64,000 nucleotides of DNA from Oryzias latipes (taxonomy: Eukaryota > Chordata > Actinopteri > Beloniformes > Adrianichthyidae): the NCBI RefSeq assembly GCF_002234675.1, contig NC_019867.2, forward strand, positions 28,385,166-28,449,165. Direction: 5' to 3'. How positions within the stretch are numbered: position 1 is the first letter of the stretch; every line of letters begins with the position of its first letter. The position numbers and the translations under genes were made by a program. The notes below the pieces were generated by a model. It worked only from the letters and a program-made list of their open reading frames with translations. It was not told where the DNA came from and made no database searches. Positions 47,054 through 61,000 of this stretch are shown piece by piece.

Positions 47054-47180
47054 CTGCTTGGTGGAATTTTTGCTTCTTCAGGCGTTCAGAGTGAGTCTGT
47101 TCGTCGCACTTGTCCTTCTCATTATGCTGCGGACCGCTCACAGGCTTTCAGCTGCGCGCATCACTTCCTCTTTTTAGCAT
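47054..47180 (-). promoter_or_regulatory. cd53: Candidate 5' non-coding exon and promoter of the tetraspanin
   Basis: On the minus strand, CACCAAGCAG|GTAAGAATTC gives a good donor at 47054/47053, and the coding exon has an acceptor at 46563 (TTTCTGTTGCAG|TCGTGATC), 17 nt before the ATG. Upstream on the minus strand, AAAAAGAGGAAGTGATG (about 47180-47164) contains a PU.1/ETS-like GAGGAAGTG site, as often found at TATA-less myeloid and lymphoid promoters. Exon edges and start site are inferred. Confidence 0.4.
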
Positions 47181-47324
47181 TAGTAACCTGGAAAAGAGCG
47201 TCGGGGTGCGGAAGTGATGATTCTTATATTTAGATGGCACCCACGCCCAGAGAAACCCCCCACCTCTTTGCAGCTGATGTGCCTCAGGGTTCAAAGATTT
47301 TAAAGTTGTCAAGCAGACGGGTTG

Positions 47325-47405
47325 GAGGAAGACCCAGAGATGAGTCGTGTCAAAGGTTTGAAACTCAAACCTTTGACACGACTCATCTCTCTCTGGGTCT
47401 TCCTC
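47325..47405. repeat. Near-perfect 36-bp inverted repeat (hairpin)
   Basis: The left arm at 47325-47360 (GAGGAAGACCCAGAGATGAG, TCGTGTCAAAGGTTTG) is matched by the right arm at 47366-47405, whose only difference is an extra CTCT. The loop is AAACT. It lies between the tetraspanin promoter region and the 3' end of PNPLA7. No gene is recognised in the surrounding 47200-48770 apart from a SINE. Confidence 0.9.
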
Positions 47406-47781
47406 ATTTCTTGCTCATTTCTTCAGTTGAAATCAGTAAGCTAATGTTTTGATTGGAAACTCATCCATAGCATCTCAAAGATCTGACATGTCGTCTCAAA
47501 CAGTCCTCGTTTCTTCAGGTTTGCTGGTTGGAGGCAGAGCCGGACTTCTCTGTAATAGACGCAGATTCCAGCGTCAGCCTTTTTAGGCCTTTTTTTGCTC
47601 TCGGTTAAGCTGAACCATCCTGCTAGTATGGCTTATTTTTGTTAAATCAAACATTTGTGACTTTTACTAGTTTTTTGTCTCAATAACAGATGTTCCAGTG
47701 TTTTCCGTGTCTGTCTCTTTTCTGTTTTCGAGATTACAGATTTTTTGTCTTCTCTGTTATGAAGAACTGATTTGAACCTGG

Positions 47782-48046
47782 GCCTCACAGTGGGGTAGTG
47801 GTTAGCACCCTCGCCTCACGGTGAGTGGGTCCTGGTTCAACTCCCAGCTGGGTCCTTTCTGCGACATGTTCCTCTTGTGCAAAAACAGGCTTCATTGCTT
47901 CACTGGTATTTCTAAATTGCCCCTAGGTGTGAGGGTAAGGCCAACAGTGGTGACCTGCAAAGGGTGTACCCCTCCCCCTTGCCCAACAGCAGCTAGGATA
48001 GGCTCCAGCGACCCCATGATAGAATTAATGGGTTCTGATAATGGAA
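47782..48046 (+). mobile_element. tRNA-derived SINE, fourth family
   Basis: CAGTGGGGTAGTGGTTAGCA at the start (A-box region), TGGTTCAACTCCCAGCTGGG (B box), then TAAATTGCCCCTAGGTGTGA and GCTAGGATAGGCTCCAGCGA. A relative in minus orientation is at 60312-60605. Confidence 0.85.
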
Positions 48047-48776
48047 AAACTAAAACAAAAAAAATGTGCTCCAGGTCTTCTCCACAGGTGCAACACCTGT
48101 AATAAAATGACGTTTACCATAAACATTTTTGGGATGATAATTGTTCAATAATCACAACACCAGTCACAACAAATCTGTTTAGTTTTCTTTAGGACGGACA
48201 TACTGAGAAAAAACCTCTGTTTTACAAAACAGGAGTTAGTGTCAACCTACAGTGGCGAGCCACGCTCAGGGTCTGTGCATGCATCTGCCATAAAGGTCAC
48301 ATAAAGGTCAGGAGCTTCCTCCTGGGCGGTCAGTCCACGCCGCTGCAGCAAAATGAGCTTTCATGAAAAGGTTTTCCTCCGTGTGCGGTTCAACACACAG
48401 GCTACATGTTCTACAGTCGGAGCAGAGCTCGGGTGTCTTCAAAGAAAAGCTGAAGCTCGGATGAGGTTTGCAGTTGGGTGAAGTCTCAGCTGGCAGATGT
48501 GAAGCCGAAGCAAACGGGAGCTCAGCGCTGAAGCAGCTTTGCACTGAAGACCCGTAAAGCTTGGCGCCACTGCCTCCATCTTCAGTCAGCGTGAGACAGC
48601 AGGGCAGTGGTGGACGAGAGCCGATCCTGAAGCTCCGACAGAATGTTTCTGCAGACCAGTTTTACCGACATCCTGCAATCATTCGGTCCTTCATGAGAGC
48701 AGGAGTGAGATCGGTCAGGGACCAAGACACTGCTTCCCTCCTGCAGGGGGCGCAGTCATCAGAGCGGCGCTCACAA

Positions 48777-51700
48777 TCACAGATGAGCTCTTTGAGGCGC
48801 GCTCCTGAGCTGGTGCTGAGCTGGAAGTTCTTCATCCTGTAAAAACACGCGTGACCTCTTCATCTGCACAAAGACAGCGTGAGCTCAGAGGTGGAAAAGG
48901 TACGTACAGTCTCAGCCGTGTCGTCCCCCTCTGTGTGCTCACTGCCAGGGGTGAAGGCCTCAAAGTCAGACAGAGCGCTCTCCACGGCCTCTTCGTCGTA
49001 GTCCGTCTGGCACTCGTCAGAGATCTCCTCTGGGGGCCAACAAACAGGAGATCAGAGAGGCGGCACAGCTTTCAGGAAGCACCACAGGGAACGTTCACTG
49101 ACCACTAACGGCAGCGCTCTTCACGGGCTCGATCCTCGACACGATTTCTGCCAGATCCGTGAAGGAGGCGTTGGGACACGTGACCACCTGAAACAGGGTA
49201 GAACTTTAATTTGGCGGCCACTCTGGCAGGTGAGGCATTGTTCATCATGTCTGACAGGGGACTTCAACTCACAACCATGACTTTGAAGTGTCTGCCTCCC
49301 CTCCACTCGGCTTCCACAAACATCCATCCCAGAGATGGTTGAAACATTTCATTCTAACATTATTGCACAGATTTAATAGCACGCGGTGCGTTCAGGGACT
49401 GCATGGATTTCTGCACTTATGTGCTTTTATTAAGATCTCACTATTGTTGCATTTTGGTACTTTCTAGCGTTTGCTCACACTGACCTCAGCCAACACAAAC
49501 ACACACTCACTTGTTGCTTCATGTCAGTGTAACTCTTTAAAATCTATAACACTCACAACAACAGCACAAAGATCTGTTAAAACACACAATAATGCAAAAC
49601 GCTGCACATATTTCAATATATGCAATTTGTTTTCTATGGATGACATTTTTGAAAAAGAAATTATTTTACTTCTTTATTTTAATCTTTACTATTCTGTTTT
49701 ACATTAAAAAAAGACATTTGTCATTTGAACAAAGTTAATTAAAGAAAAAACTTTCATAAATGACCATGCCTAGAAATAAAAATAGGGGCTTTGATGAAAA
49801 GTTGATGCTTTAAAGAAAGGTATGTGTTCATAATAAAAGGTTAGACATAAGACGACACTTTCAATTAGTACTGTTTTGTTTTTGTTTCGTTTTCGAGAGA
49901 ATCAGTAACTGAAACTTTATAAAAAAAATGGTAATACCTGTTTGGCTTTCAAATACGTCATTTCCATTGTTTTTCCAGAGAAATATTTGGCTAGTAGAAA
50001 TGTAACAGGCAGACTTTGGATGTTACCGACTAGAAACCAAAAAGAGAATTTAGAGCCCTGAGTATGTTTATGTTTAAATATGTGTGTGTCCTGTATTTAA
50101 AAAAAAAAGTTTATTAAGGTAAACGTCATGATTACTTTTTCATCTTGACGGTTAAATTGTTGACTCTTGTGTTTTTGATCTTCTTTGGTTTAGTTTCCGT
50201 TTCAATTTTCTTTCTTTCTGTAAATTTGTTTTGGTGTGTGAGCAAAAAACCCAGACGGGTTTCCTTCACACATCATCACATTTTTTGATTTTCTGTTCTG
50301 ATTAATCTTGTCGTCCATATTCAATGTTTTTTTTTGTTTTTTATATATGTAACTAAATCAAATTAAATCAAACTGCGACAGACTGTGCTCCTCCATCAAA
50401 CTTCAGTGTCGTGTGACATCACTTCCTGTCAGAGGCTGACACGATTCCAAGCAGAGTTAAAAATGATCTCAACCGTTCTCCGTTGGACTGAACGTCGGCT
50501 TTAAGGGATGTTGAAGTATTTAAAAAAAAAAAATAAAGATTACTGAAAGTTGACACAAGCCGCTCCTCCAGTCTGAGTTGGCATGTTTTTTTTTACATTC
50601 CATAAAGTAAAATCTAAAAATGGCTCAACTGTTACATAACAAAAACCCCAAACTTCATGTTGGGCTTACTTAATGTTAGATTGCTGTCATTTCCTGCTTT
50701 CTCTGGGAACATCAGTGTATTTAAAAGCACAGACCTTCGTCCTCCTCCTCTATATAAAGATAAAGGTCCTACAGGGTCTCCTGGTCACCTCTTTTATTTT
50801 ATTCTCAAGATCGTTCAGAAAGACATTTGCCAAGAGGGGGAAGGAAAAGAGAACAGGAAACGGTGAAAATGAATTTTTAGAATCCAGACGCTGCGTATGT
50901 CTGATCGGATGTGATGCCTGCCAGAAACAGAGGACATTGCAGGAAAAACACGCCTGCCCAGCATTAGACGGTCACATGTCAGTCTAATGACTACACTCAC
51001 ATTTTTATGCATTATTTTGCTCTTAAAAAATCCCCCAATTCATTTATGTAATACATTTACTCATGAAAGTGGAAACAAAAAAGGACTAGAGGCTAAATGT
51101 GGTTTCTGTTGTGAAGTGAATGAAAGTTTTAAAGACCCACTCTGATCAAAAATGTGTTTTTGATGTGTTTAACATGTTTTTGTGGCATTTCTTCTCATGG
51201 TGGAGGACATATATAAAGAAAAATGACATTTCTGAATTTCTCGTTCTATCTTTTATCGCGGGGGTTTCTATAAATATCCCTATGATAGGCAAAATCCTCA
51301 AAGTAGGGTTTTAGATGTTTTAAGGTTGTATAACCTTTTTTCCTGTTTAAACTCTCAAAGTTCAGACCATCACAGAAAAAGCAGTCCAGTATAATAGAAG
51401 GAAAATGAAGATCTGATTGCAACTGAAGATTGATGTCACTCTGGCAAGCTGAACACAGTAGATCAGTGTTGCCAGATCACAGTTTTCCAGCCCAAATGTC
51501 ATCTAAAAAGTGCCAAATAATCGCCCAAAATCCTATTTAACTAGAAGCCACCAAACCAAATCACGTCCACCCACACAAAGCAATTTTTGCAAATTCAAAA
51601 TCAGGCAATCTGGCAACACTGCAGCACACAGCCAATCAGGACGCAGAACAAAACAGGGCATGCAAAACTGCACCGAAAAAATCTGCAAAACAGCAAGAAC

Positions 51701-54700
51701 GCAAAAGGTGAACCGTGTTCTGTGAAGGGAACACTGTATTTCTTTATTTAAATCGTTAGGAATCAGAAGTAGACGTTAAAAATGCTTTTTGAGAAAGAAC
51801 CTGACGTAGAAAATACACTGAAGCTCCATTCTGATGCATCCACTGTCAGACAAACAGATCTATGTCTGTCTTCTGGATCTAAACTGTACGGCTGGATAGC
51901 TCCAATATTGCTCACCATTTTTGTTTTGTGGTGACAGGAAAGGGGATGGGATCGCTCCTCTCCAATGTTCCCGCCCACAACTCACAGGTGAATTTCGAAT
52001 GAACTACAGAAACTATGTCCTAAGAAGCAACACAGGCTTTTTGATTTAGTCTAGAAACGGCATCATCATCATCAATAGAACGCCACTGGGAATGCTTTGA
52101 AGACATATCAAAAGATGATCAGACTTTAAGGAAAAAAGGGGAAGTGTTTGTTTTTTGAGCACCGCCCGTAAAGCAGAAATCCTCAGTGTAAAACCAGAAT
52201 TGAGTCACGTGTTTCTCTCCAGCTAAGGCTCATTCACGCCACAGATATAACCGACGTCGCACTCACATGTCCGGCTTTGGTCTTATGGAAGTCCTCCTGA
52301 TGTCGGTCTTTCATCATGCTGCTCACCACGCCGCTGCGCTGCCACACGTCGAACAGCGTCTTCCCGTGCTGGTACCCCACGTCCTGCAGCCACAGGCGGC
52401 AGGTGAGGCGAGATCAGGGACACGGACGGAAGTGAAGCGGAGGGAGGAGGCTCACCGCGATCTCGTCGAACTTTCCAAAATCCAGAGTGCCGTATCGGTC
52501 GATGGGGGGCCGGATGTACTCGCAGTACTCGCTGTCTTTGACCAGCTCCAGCTGTCGAACGCAGCACACGTAGGCGAGCCGCGTCTGGATCTCTGCCATG
52601 TTCAGAACCTAGACGGTAAAAGGTGCCGTTAAGAACTGGTTCTCCTGCGTGGTGATGTCCGCTCTGAGGGGACAGACCTTGACTTTCTCAGCCAGGGGGT
52701 TCAACCTCTTCCACAGCAGCCACCAGCCGCTCAGGGAGTCGCCATAGTTGGTCAGGCTGGTCTCATTCCGGCTGCCAACGTCGATGGCGATCACCACCTT
52801 GGCCCCCATGGAGCGAGCCACGTCAGCTGGACCCCCCATAAAAGAAACCCTGACGTCAGCAGTTCTGCACAGTCATCATTTGACCAGAAACCAAACAACC
52901 AATCATCAGGGACCTTCTGGAGACGTCAAACCCCTTTATTATCCTTATGCTTCATCACCCTCATGTAAACACTGCAAACATGTTTGTTACTCTGGAAAAA
53001 CCAGAGAGTAAAACGCCCTGAGGCCCCCCCCTCCTAACGTTCTCACCAGGAAGATTGTTGATGTAGCCCCCGTCCATGAGCAGGTGACCATCTTTGGGGT
53101 CACAGAGCGGCGGCAAATACCCGGACAGGGACATGCTGGCCCGAACGTAACGCCACAGCGAGCCTGCAGGGGGCAGAGTGCTTGTGTCATAAATGAAGGT
53201 GACCGGCAGCCGTCATCGGGACGCTGCTGGCCATGCTGTGAAGTGATGAAGGAGGGGGCGTCTGACCCACCATCAGTGTGGACCCTCATGGACGAAGCAG
53301 TGATGTCGGTGGTGATGTTGAAGTATGGTAACCACAGGTCCTGAGGTAGGACACAAGACATCAGGAGGAGAGTTCTCTTTCCAGGTACTTAAGATGCTTC
53401 TGCTCTGCAGTTTCTTTTCTTTTGTCTCATCTCGGAATAAGCTGCTGTGATGTTTCTGATATCAAATCTTAACTTGATCCCCCACAGTCAGACGTCAGCT
53501 ATAACAAACCTCTATCTGTCGGTCACTGAAGACGGAGCTGATGCTGTAGTTGAAGGCAGCTCCAGAAAACATGGAGGTAACGGGGTAGGTCAGGTCCAGA
53601 ATCCTCTTGAAGTGTGAGGTCATGTTCTGAAGCAGACAAGAGGAGGGACGTCAGCATAGACTGAAACTGCAGTAGAGGAAGAACAAGCGGGAATGCGGTG
53701 GAGGCGGCTGACGCTCTTACCATGGCCCACTCTCGAGCCCGGACCCTCATTCGGCTGATGCTCTTCTCCTCTGCATAGAGAGCTCCCATTAAGGCGCCGA
53801 TGGAGGTGCCGCCCACCATGTCAATGGGAATGCCCCCCTCCCTAAGCGCCCGCACCACCCCAACCTGAGAGCAGCCCCTGAAACGAGACACGTTCAGGTC
53901 CAACAAAGCTGCACCTCAAACCCCTCATCCTGCCCCATGTGGGCTTTTGCTTTTATACAAGTAGAAATAATGAATAAAAACAAATGTTTATTTAAGACAA
54001 GGACAGAAACAAAAAAAACAACAACAACGAGAATCTGAAAATCAACTCTGGTTTCATTTGTATTTAAACAGAAATCAGGCCATATTAAAAGAAAATTCTT
54101 GATATATTATTTAAGGTGTTCAAAGTGGAAGTGAGAGGCTCACAATACCATACATACTCCTCCATGCACATGCACAACTATTCATGCATGAGCACAAGTA
54201 AGGAGTCTCTGCACACTGACACATGTGCAGATTGCTGAGTTTTATGAGGTAGAAATGTTTATCTGCGGGTAAACGTTTGTGTTTGCAGCTGCCGTACCTG
54301 GCCCCACCTCCCCCGAGCACCAAGGCGATGCTATTTCCTGTCAGGATCCTGGCGAGGCGCGAGAAGTCGGAGTGACAATCCGGAGACTTCTCAAACACTC
54401 GCTGGTAGAGCTCTATCTGCAAAAACACCCGACTATCAGAGGAGAAACGGCATCCCGGGTCAGACCTCTCAAACCCTCCCTACCAGTTTGGGTAAACTTC
54501 TCCTGGAGAAGACTCTGCGAGGACAGGACAGGTGATGGTGTCTGGAGATCCAGCTGCGCATGTTCAGCCACTCGGCCGTCCCGCTGGGGGGCGGGCCGTC
54601 CTCCCTGTGCAGCAACACCAGCTGCTTCTGAGCTCGGACCGAGCTACTCTCCAACATTCGCTCCAGCTGTAGGACCAGGCGGAGGACATAAGGAGAACTA

Positions 54701-54972
54701 CCAGCTCAGAGGGGAGGCATGCTAGATGTCTTTGTGTCACCAAACCAAACTCATGTTGTCTCAAGATACCAGATCAGCATCAATTCTTTTACCTCCCCAA
54801 GAGTGGGCTCCTGCTCACCCAGCCCAACGATGATGATGCAGTCTGCCTGGCGGATGCAGCGCTGGGTCCAGGGAGTGAGGCTGGAGTCAGACTGGTACAG
54901 GACGATGCGATGGATGTCCTCCTGCTGGCCCAGCCAGCTGGACAGACGATACTCATGGACGCTGTATGAACA

Positions 54973-55005
<33 letters not shown>

Positions 55006-58000
55006 AAGCTGCTGCTATCATGTGTAGACCAGTGTTTTTCAACCAGTCTCCCAGTGGGAGATTGCCCTCATTAACTGGTCTAAAACATTTTCCATCTCCA
55101 GGATATCAGCTCTGTGTTCATCCAAACAGGCCCTGATAAAACACTGAGAAGTTAGGAATATGAAAGATCATAAAATACTTTTCTTTGTGTTTATTTGATT
55201 CTAGTAAAGACATTTTGATAAGAATGACGGTACCGCGATTTAGCCGTAGCGTCAGCTGTTTTCGGAAAAGTCCCGCCCCTTTAACTGTCTCCACCAATCA
55301 TTCTTGGAGGCTTAATCACACGTCATCAGTCTGACCAATCAGAAGTGGTAAAAGTCTTCACTTCCTTGTTCTGATTCTGTTCATAAAGTGTCTCAGTTCT
55401 AACAAAAAGACCAGCTAAAGGTCGTCTTTAGCGTTGTAGCTTTCCACAGAATCCGGTATCAGACCGTGGAACAAGTGAACAAAACCATGAAGCTCAGAGA
55501 CGGGAGTCTGTCTGTGTTCGGCGGCTGATTGCACTACATCTCCCATGATGCATTGGGTTAAAGGGACAGCGTCTCGCCGCACAATGAGTTGTCCTTGTTA
55601 AACGTCTTGAAACCACAACAAATACACATCAAACAGTTTTTAAATCTTGTAACTTTACTTTTATCACATCTTTTAGAAAAAAACAGCTGCAGTTTCCAGC
55701 TTTTTCTGCCATAATTATCACAAAAATACATGTGAGATTGTGAAGGGACTTTAGATCAATACAGACTAAAAGTTTCTCCTTTTTTAACATTTTTGGATGC
55801 TGGTGTGCGGCGGGATTTTTGTCAAGGTTTAAGTGTGCCGTGGCTCAAAAAAGGCTGAAAAACACTGGTGTAGAGAGCCGTGCTGAGCCAGAAAGGACGA
55901 ATCTGAGGTCAGAAGTTCTGCTGGAGACACAAATCAGGACCAAAAAGTTGACCCTAAAACCAAAACAGATGAAATCGTTGAATTTTGAGCACAGCTTTAC
56001 TTTTGGCCACTGATGACGAGAACTTTCAGACATCAGAACATCATCTGACAGCAACATTTTGGAGTGTTTCATGAGTTTAATACATAGTTATGTAATGTAC
56101 ACAGTAATGGGCTGTATTCCCATTTCAATTATATTTTTATATAATTGAAAATAATATTTTTTATAGTTGGGTTTTTAAATAATGCTTGTGTTATTTTTTA
56201 AGACATTTTTTCTGCAGCACGGCAGAAGTTCGTCAGAAATCTGCCTCTGGGGTTGAGGGTGGGACCGTTTGCAGGGAAGTAACCCTACGTTGATCTCCCA
56301 GCATTCCTTTGATTACGTTCTCTCCCACTAGCTTACAGCCCCTCAGAACCCCAAGCTAACATTAGCACGGTGAAAAAAACGGCAAGAATAACGGTGCTAT
56401 CCAGTCGTACAGTTCTGATCCAGATTTCAGCTCAGAAGAGGAAAACAAAGACGACCATGGATCCATTTGTCTGCATGAGGATGCATCAGAATGGAGCGGA
56501 GCAGGGAGACTGTTGTTCACCCGTCACAGTTGCTGCGTCCCAAACAGCGAGTTTTTATCTGCTCTTGACCCGTCACGATTTGAATATAGAAATACTCAGA
56601 AATGCAATTTTAATCTTAAATTCTTTTAAATGTGTCCTCTATCACGAGTAAAAAGCAACAAGAACATGTTTAAAACACCATTTTCTTTGGAGTGGGTCTG
56701 TCAACTGTTTGCAAATGTTTGATCGTTTTCTCCTACAAATTCATCTGTCCATCTATTCCTGATGACTTTATACATTTTAATTTTCTTTTAACTGTTTCGT
56801 TCCACTATTTGGAACCTGAAAAAACTATTTAGTCTTTGTCTTTGTATTCAGCAAAAATACTGGTTATTGTTTTGGGATTCATTTCAATTTGAGGGAATCA
56901 TTTCATTTGGGGAATCATGCGACTGAAGTAATAATAATTCAAAACATTTAAATAATGTTGACTTTTAATAAACCTTGAGGGAACTTCTGCTTTGGATGAC
57001 AATATTTAGTTTAGCTCTAGTTTCAATTCATTCTTCATTTGCCGTATTTCTTAGGTTCATTTTCAAAATGTTTGATTCTGGTTTCTAGTTCCTCTTTAGC
57101 CTTGAATCTGTAGAAATTTTTTTTTTTTTTCCTGTGGCTTTTCCTGCATCCTATAAAGTAAAAGATTAATTCATTAAATTATCATTATTATTATTATCCT
57201 ACCACTATTATTCCAGGCAAAATAGTAAAGTATAGCTGATCTTTTCTCTTCTCATATTTCTGTTTTTGTCAGTAAAGAGACATTAACCTGTTGTTTTGTA
57301 TATATAATAATTTAGTCCTAAAACCTTTTTCCTGTAGGTGGAGGTGGTGCATTTTAACATGAGACTTTTATTATCTACTTCATTCTTCTTTGGGGTTTTA
57401 GGTAGGGATGGGCGATATATATTGGTGCCAGTATCAGTGTCGGCCGATATTTGTATAATTTCAGTTTATCGGTCTAATGTTAAAAAAATCTACCGAAATT
57501 GTTCTGACTGTTTTCCGATATGCTTACCTTTTAAATGTGTACTTATTTTTAATAGATCCCTGATACTGGAAGGCTTATGTTTACAGTTATGTCGATAAAC
57601 CGTCGGACCGTTTTCAGATATATTTTTAAATTTTTAAGTGATTCTTGTTCCCTTGAGATCCTTTGCTCCCTTTAAAAGTTCAGGTATGGTGTCGTTGTAG
57701 AGCAAAAGCAAAACAGAGGAACTTTAAATATTGTGTTACTTTAGAAAACTTAAATATCAGTAACAGCATATATTGGCTATCGTTGCAGGGGAAATATCAG
57801 TTTTCGATATCGGCCTGAAAAAAAATGTTACTGGCCCCTCCCTAGTTTATTGATCAGTACACAATAAATATGGACGGTCCTCATTTGGTGCATTAAAGTT
57901 CAGAATACTTAACTTTTGTCCACCATTGGTATGTATGACCACGACACAGCGCCTGTTTTGTCCTGATAAATCTTCATAGAATTAAAAACAAAAAAACAAA

Positions 58001-61000
58001 CAGATTTATGACTTATTTAATCTGGATTATTAACAGAACCTTGAGCTGACAGAAACCAGCGGTGCAGGACCCAAAATACAGGAGGCGGGGCCTCTAAAAG
58101 GAACCGAAACTCTTTAATAATCATGAAGAAACTGAGCCGTGAGAGAAACAAAAAACAATATACCAAACACTGAGGATGATTAATGACTGTACATCTGCAA
58201 CGGAGAAGCAGCTGCAATTATCCAGTTCAAGTTCAGACATAAGATGGTTTCAGAGTTTGAGCTCAGAGAGCTGAACCTCCATGAACTGAAGCCAGGCCCG
58301 GCAGAACAGCCTCTCTGGAACGACTCACTGAGATGCTGCTTCTGAACTCTGACAAACAGAATTATGGAACGTTGTGTTGTCGATCACTCATGTCGCAAAA
58401 TTGTGTTTCCTTATAAACCTGTAATAATTGTGTAATACCGAGCAACAAATGTCTAATGAACGTAGTGTTTTAGTAGGAGCTTAACTGAAAAATTATAATC
58501 AGCCGAAAAAACGAGCAGAGGACATTCTTCATCGTCAGACCCTCCACTCGATGGAGACTCACCTGTCCAGCGCAGCAGAGCCCAGTCTCTGTTTGATGAT
58601 GTCACTGGTCAGCAAGGAGGTGGGGCCTTTACAGGAGAGTCACAGAAATCAGAGCCCACACAGAGACGGCAAGGCAAAAGTGCACACCCCGGTGTGTGCA
58701 CGTGAGGCATGCACGTACCGATGGCACCGAGAGCATGCTGCAGCTCCAGAGTGAAGGCAGTGAGGGGAACCTCCTCAGACACGGGCAGGATGGCAACGGT
58801 GGACAGGTTGGAGTCTGGGTTCCCACTGTCCCACTTACTGCTGGGGGTGTGCAGGGCCAGACTGCGACCTGCAGCACAGAAACCATCAGAGTCAGACCTT
58901 CATCCGACAGCGGGTAGCATCACCACAGGGCTAAGAAGTGGTCCACCTACAAAAACGCCCAGCTGTTGTCATCTCAGCAGCTCTGAAAGTCTCATTCCTG
59001 TGTGTGTGCAGGTCTCGTCTTGGCTACCGTAACTTATCAACCGTTAACACATTTAATGTCATTCCAGCAGATTCTGAGGCAAAGAAAAGCAGCCCTGGGC
59101 TGATGTGCTGCAGTGCAGTTGTGAAGTCTTTACGTGATCAGCGTTTATCTGCTGTGGAGCAACGCGGCTTTGGAGCTCTACGTTACCAGCCGACATGTGT
59201 TGCATGTCGAGGCAAAGCCAGAAAGAAAAGCCGCTTTTCTCTGCATCAGAATCAGCTGATTCACGGGGAAGATTTGTCAAAAAGCCATTTTTGTTATTTA
59301 GGTGTCGCTGCAACATTATTGCTGTTAAGGCAGATGTGTCAAACCCAAGGCCCCTGCACCAAATGTGGCCCGCCATGTCATTTTATGCTGCCCGTGAGAG
59401 CATAAAAGTTTTTAATTTCTTAAAATAAAAAGTGTGTATATATTTATATCTAGGGGGAATCTGACTTGAAATATTGGGCAAATATACATTAGGACTTAAA
59501 CCCTGTTAATAACCTGTCAGAATCAAATTTTAAAGGATTTATGCTAGAGATACAAGCAAACGTGTTTTCTATGCAACTGTAATTGTCACTTTAAAAAGTT
59601 GTAATCAATAAATAATGAGTTATTTAACATTAAGGAGTAGTTACATTTATTTTTCATTACATTTAGTTACATGTATAAGTTATATCTGGCCTTTTGAGGA
59701 CAACCACTATGCTGATGTGGCCCCCGGTGAAAATTAGTTTGACACCCCTGTGTTAAGAGATTAACTATGGTGGCCCTGAAGTTCAAATCACATCAACAAA
59801 TCATTCAATTAAAAAAAAATCAGAAAGATCACAATGACAAATAAATAAAAAAATCAAATCCAATAATAAAAAAATTCAACATTACATTTCAGAAATCAAA
59901 ACAATTCCTGATTCCTATAACTATTCCCAAAAAAAGAAAGAAAAAAGAGAAAAATAACAAAATGAAACTCTTCAGAAAACAAAAGTAATTTTCCAAAATG
60001 AAAACAAAATGTTAAAAATGACACAAAGAAGAAACTGGAAAAAGTAGATATTATGGGACATTGCTGATTGGAAGAGGACATTTGTCCATTATTTTGACAG
60101 ACATTTATTTAGCATGAAGTGCCTTAAACCACAAACATGACTGTTACTGCAGACCCAAACAGCTGCTGCTGTCAAAGAATATTTTAATTCAGGACATGCC
60201 TATGAAGAGATTCTGGATATGCCATGTTAGTTTTTTCTAAACTTAAATTTCAGCTCAGTGAAGCAATTTAAAGTCCCACTCCAACTTTATTAATATTCAT
60301 TTTCAAAGCATTTATGCCGTCTGTCGCAGGGCCAAAATCACACATCCATTCACTGTCACATTCACACCTATGGACAATTTAGAGTTGCCAATTAACCTAT
60401 GAAGCATGTTTTTGGACGGTGGGAGGAAGCCGGAGATCCCGGAGAAAACCCACGCATGCACGGGGAGAACATGCTCCAAAAAAAAAACTCCACACAGAAA
60501 GGTCCCCATAAATGTTGTGTTTTTTATGTCCCCCAGTTGGGACTTAAACCAGGGGCTTTCTTGCTGTGAGGCAAGAGCGCTAACCACTGTGCCACCGTGC
60601 AGCCCATGTATCTCATGCTATCTCATTACAGTTCTGATCCAGATTCCAGCTCAAGGAAAACAAAAACTTTCAAGGATCTATTTGTCTGCAAGTGAATCCA
60701 TCAGTTTGGAGCAGAGCAGGGAGACTGGAGTGCGCCCATTTCTATTGTTGTGTCACAAATTAAGAGTATTTTCAAACGCCATGTTTTTATTTGGTTCGAT
60801 TTGGTTAAAGAAATGCAGTTAAATTCTTAAATTATTTTATATATCATGAGCAAAATTCAACAAGAACAAGTTAAAAACACCCTGCAATTAATCATTACTG
60901 TACAATTGTGTTTCAAATGAAGGTTTTTTTCTTTTCCAGTTAGTAAGTTAATCATTTTAAAGTCCGAATGCCGATACTGACAGCGAATATAAAGGAAAGT

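Noticed and set aside
54279-54725. A 148-codon plus-strand frame
   Set aside because: It is the antisense shadow of PNPLA7 exons 54298-54416 and 54484-54666.
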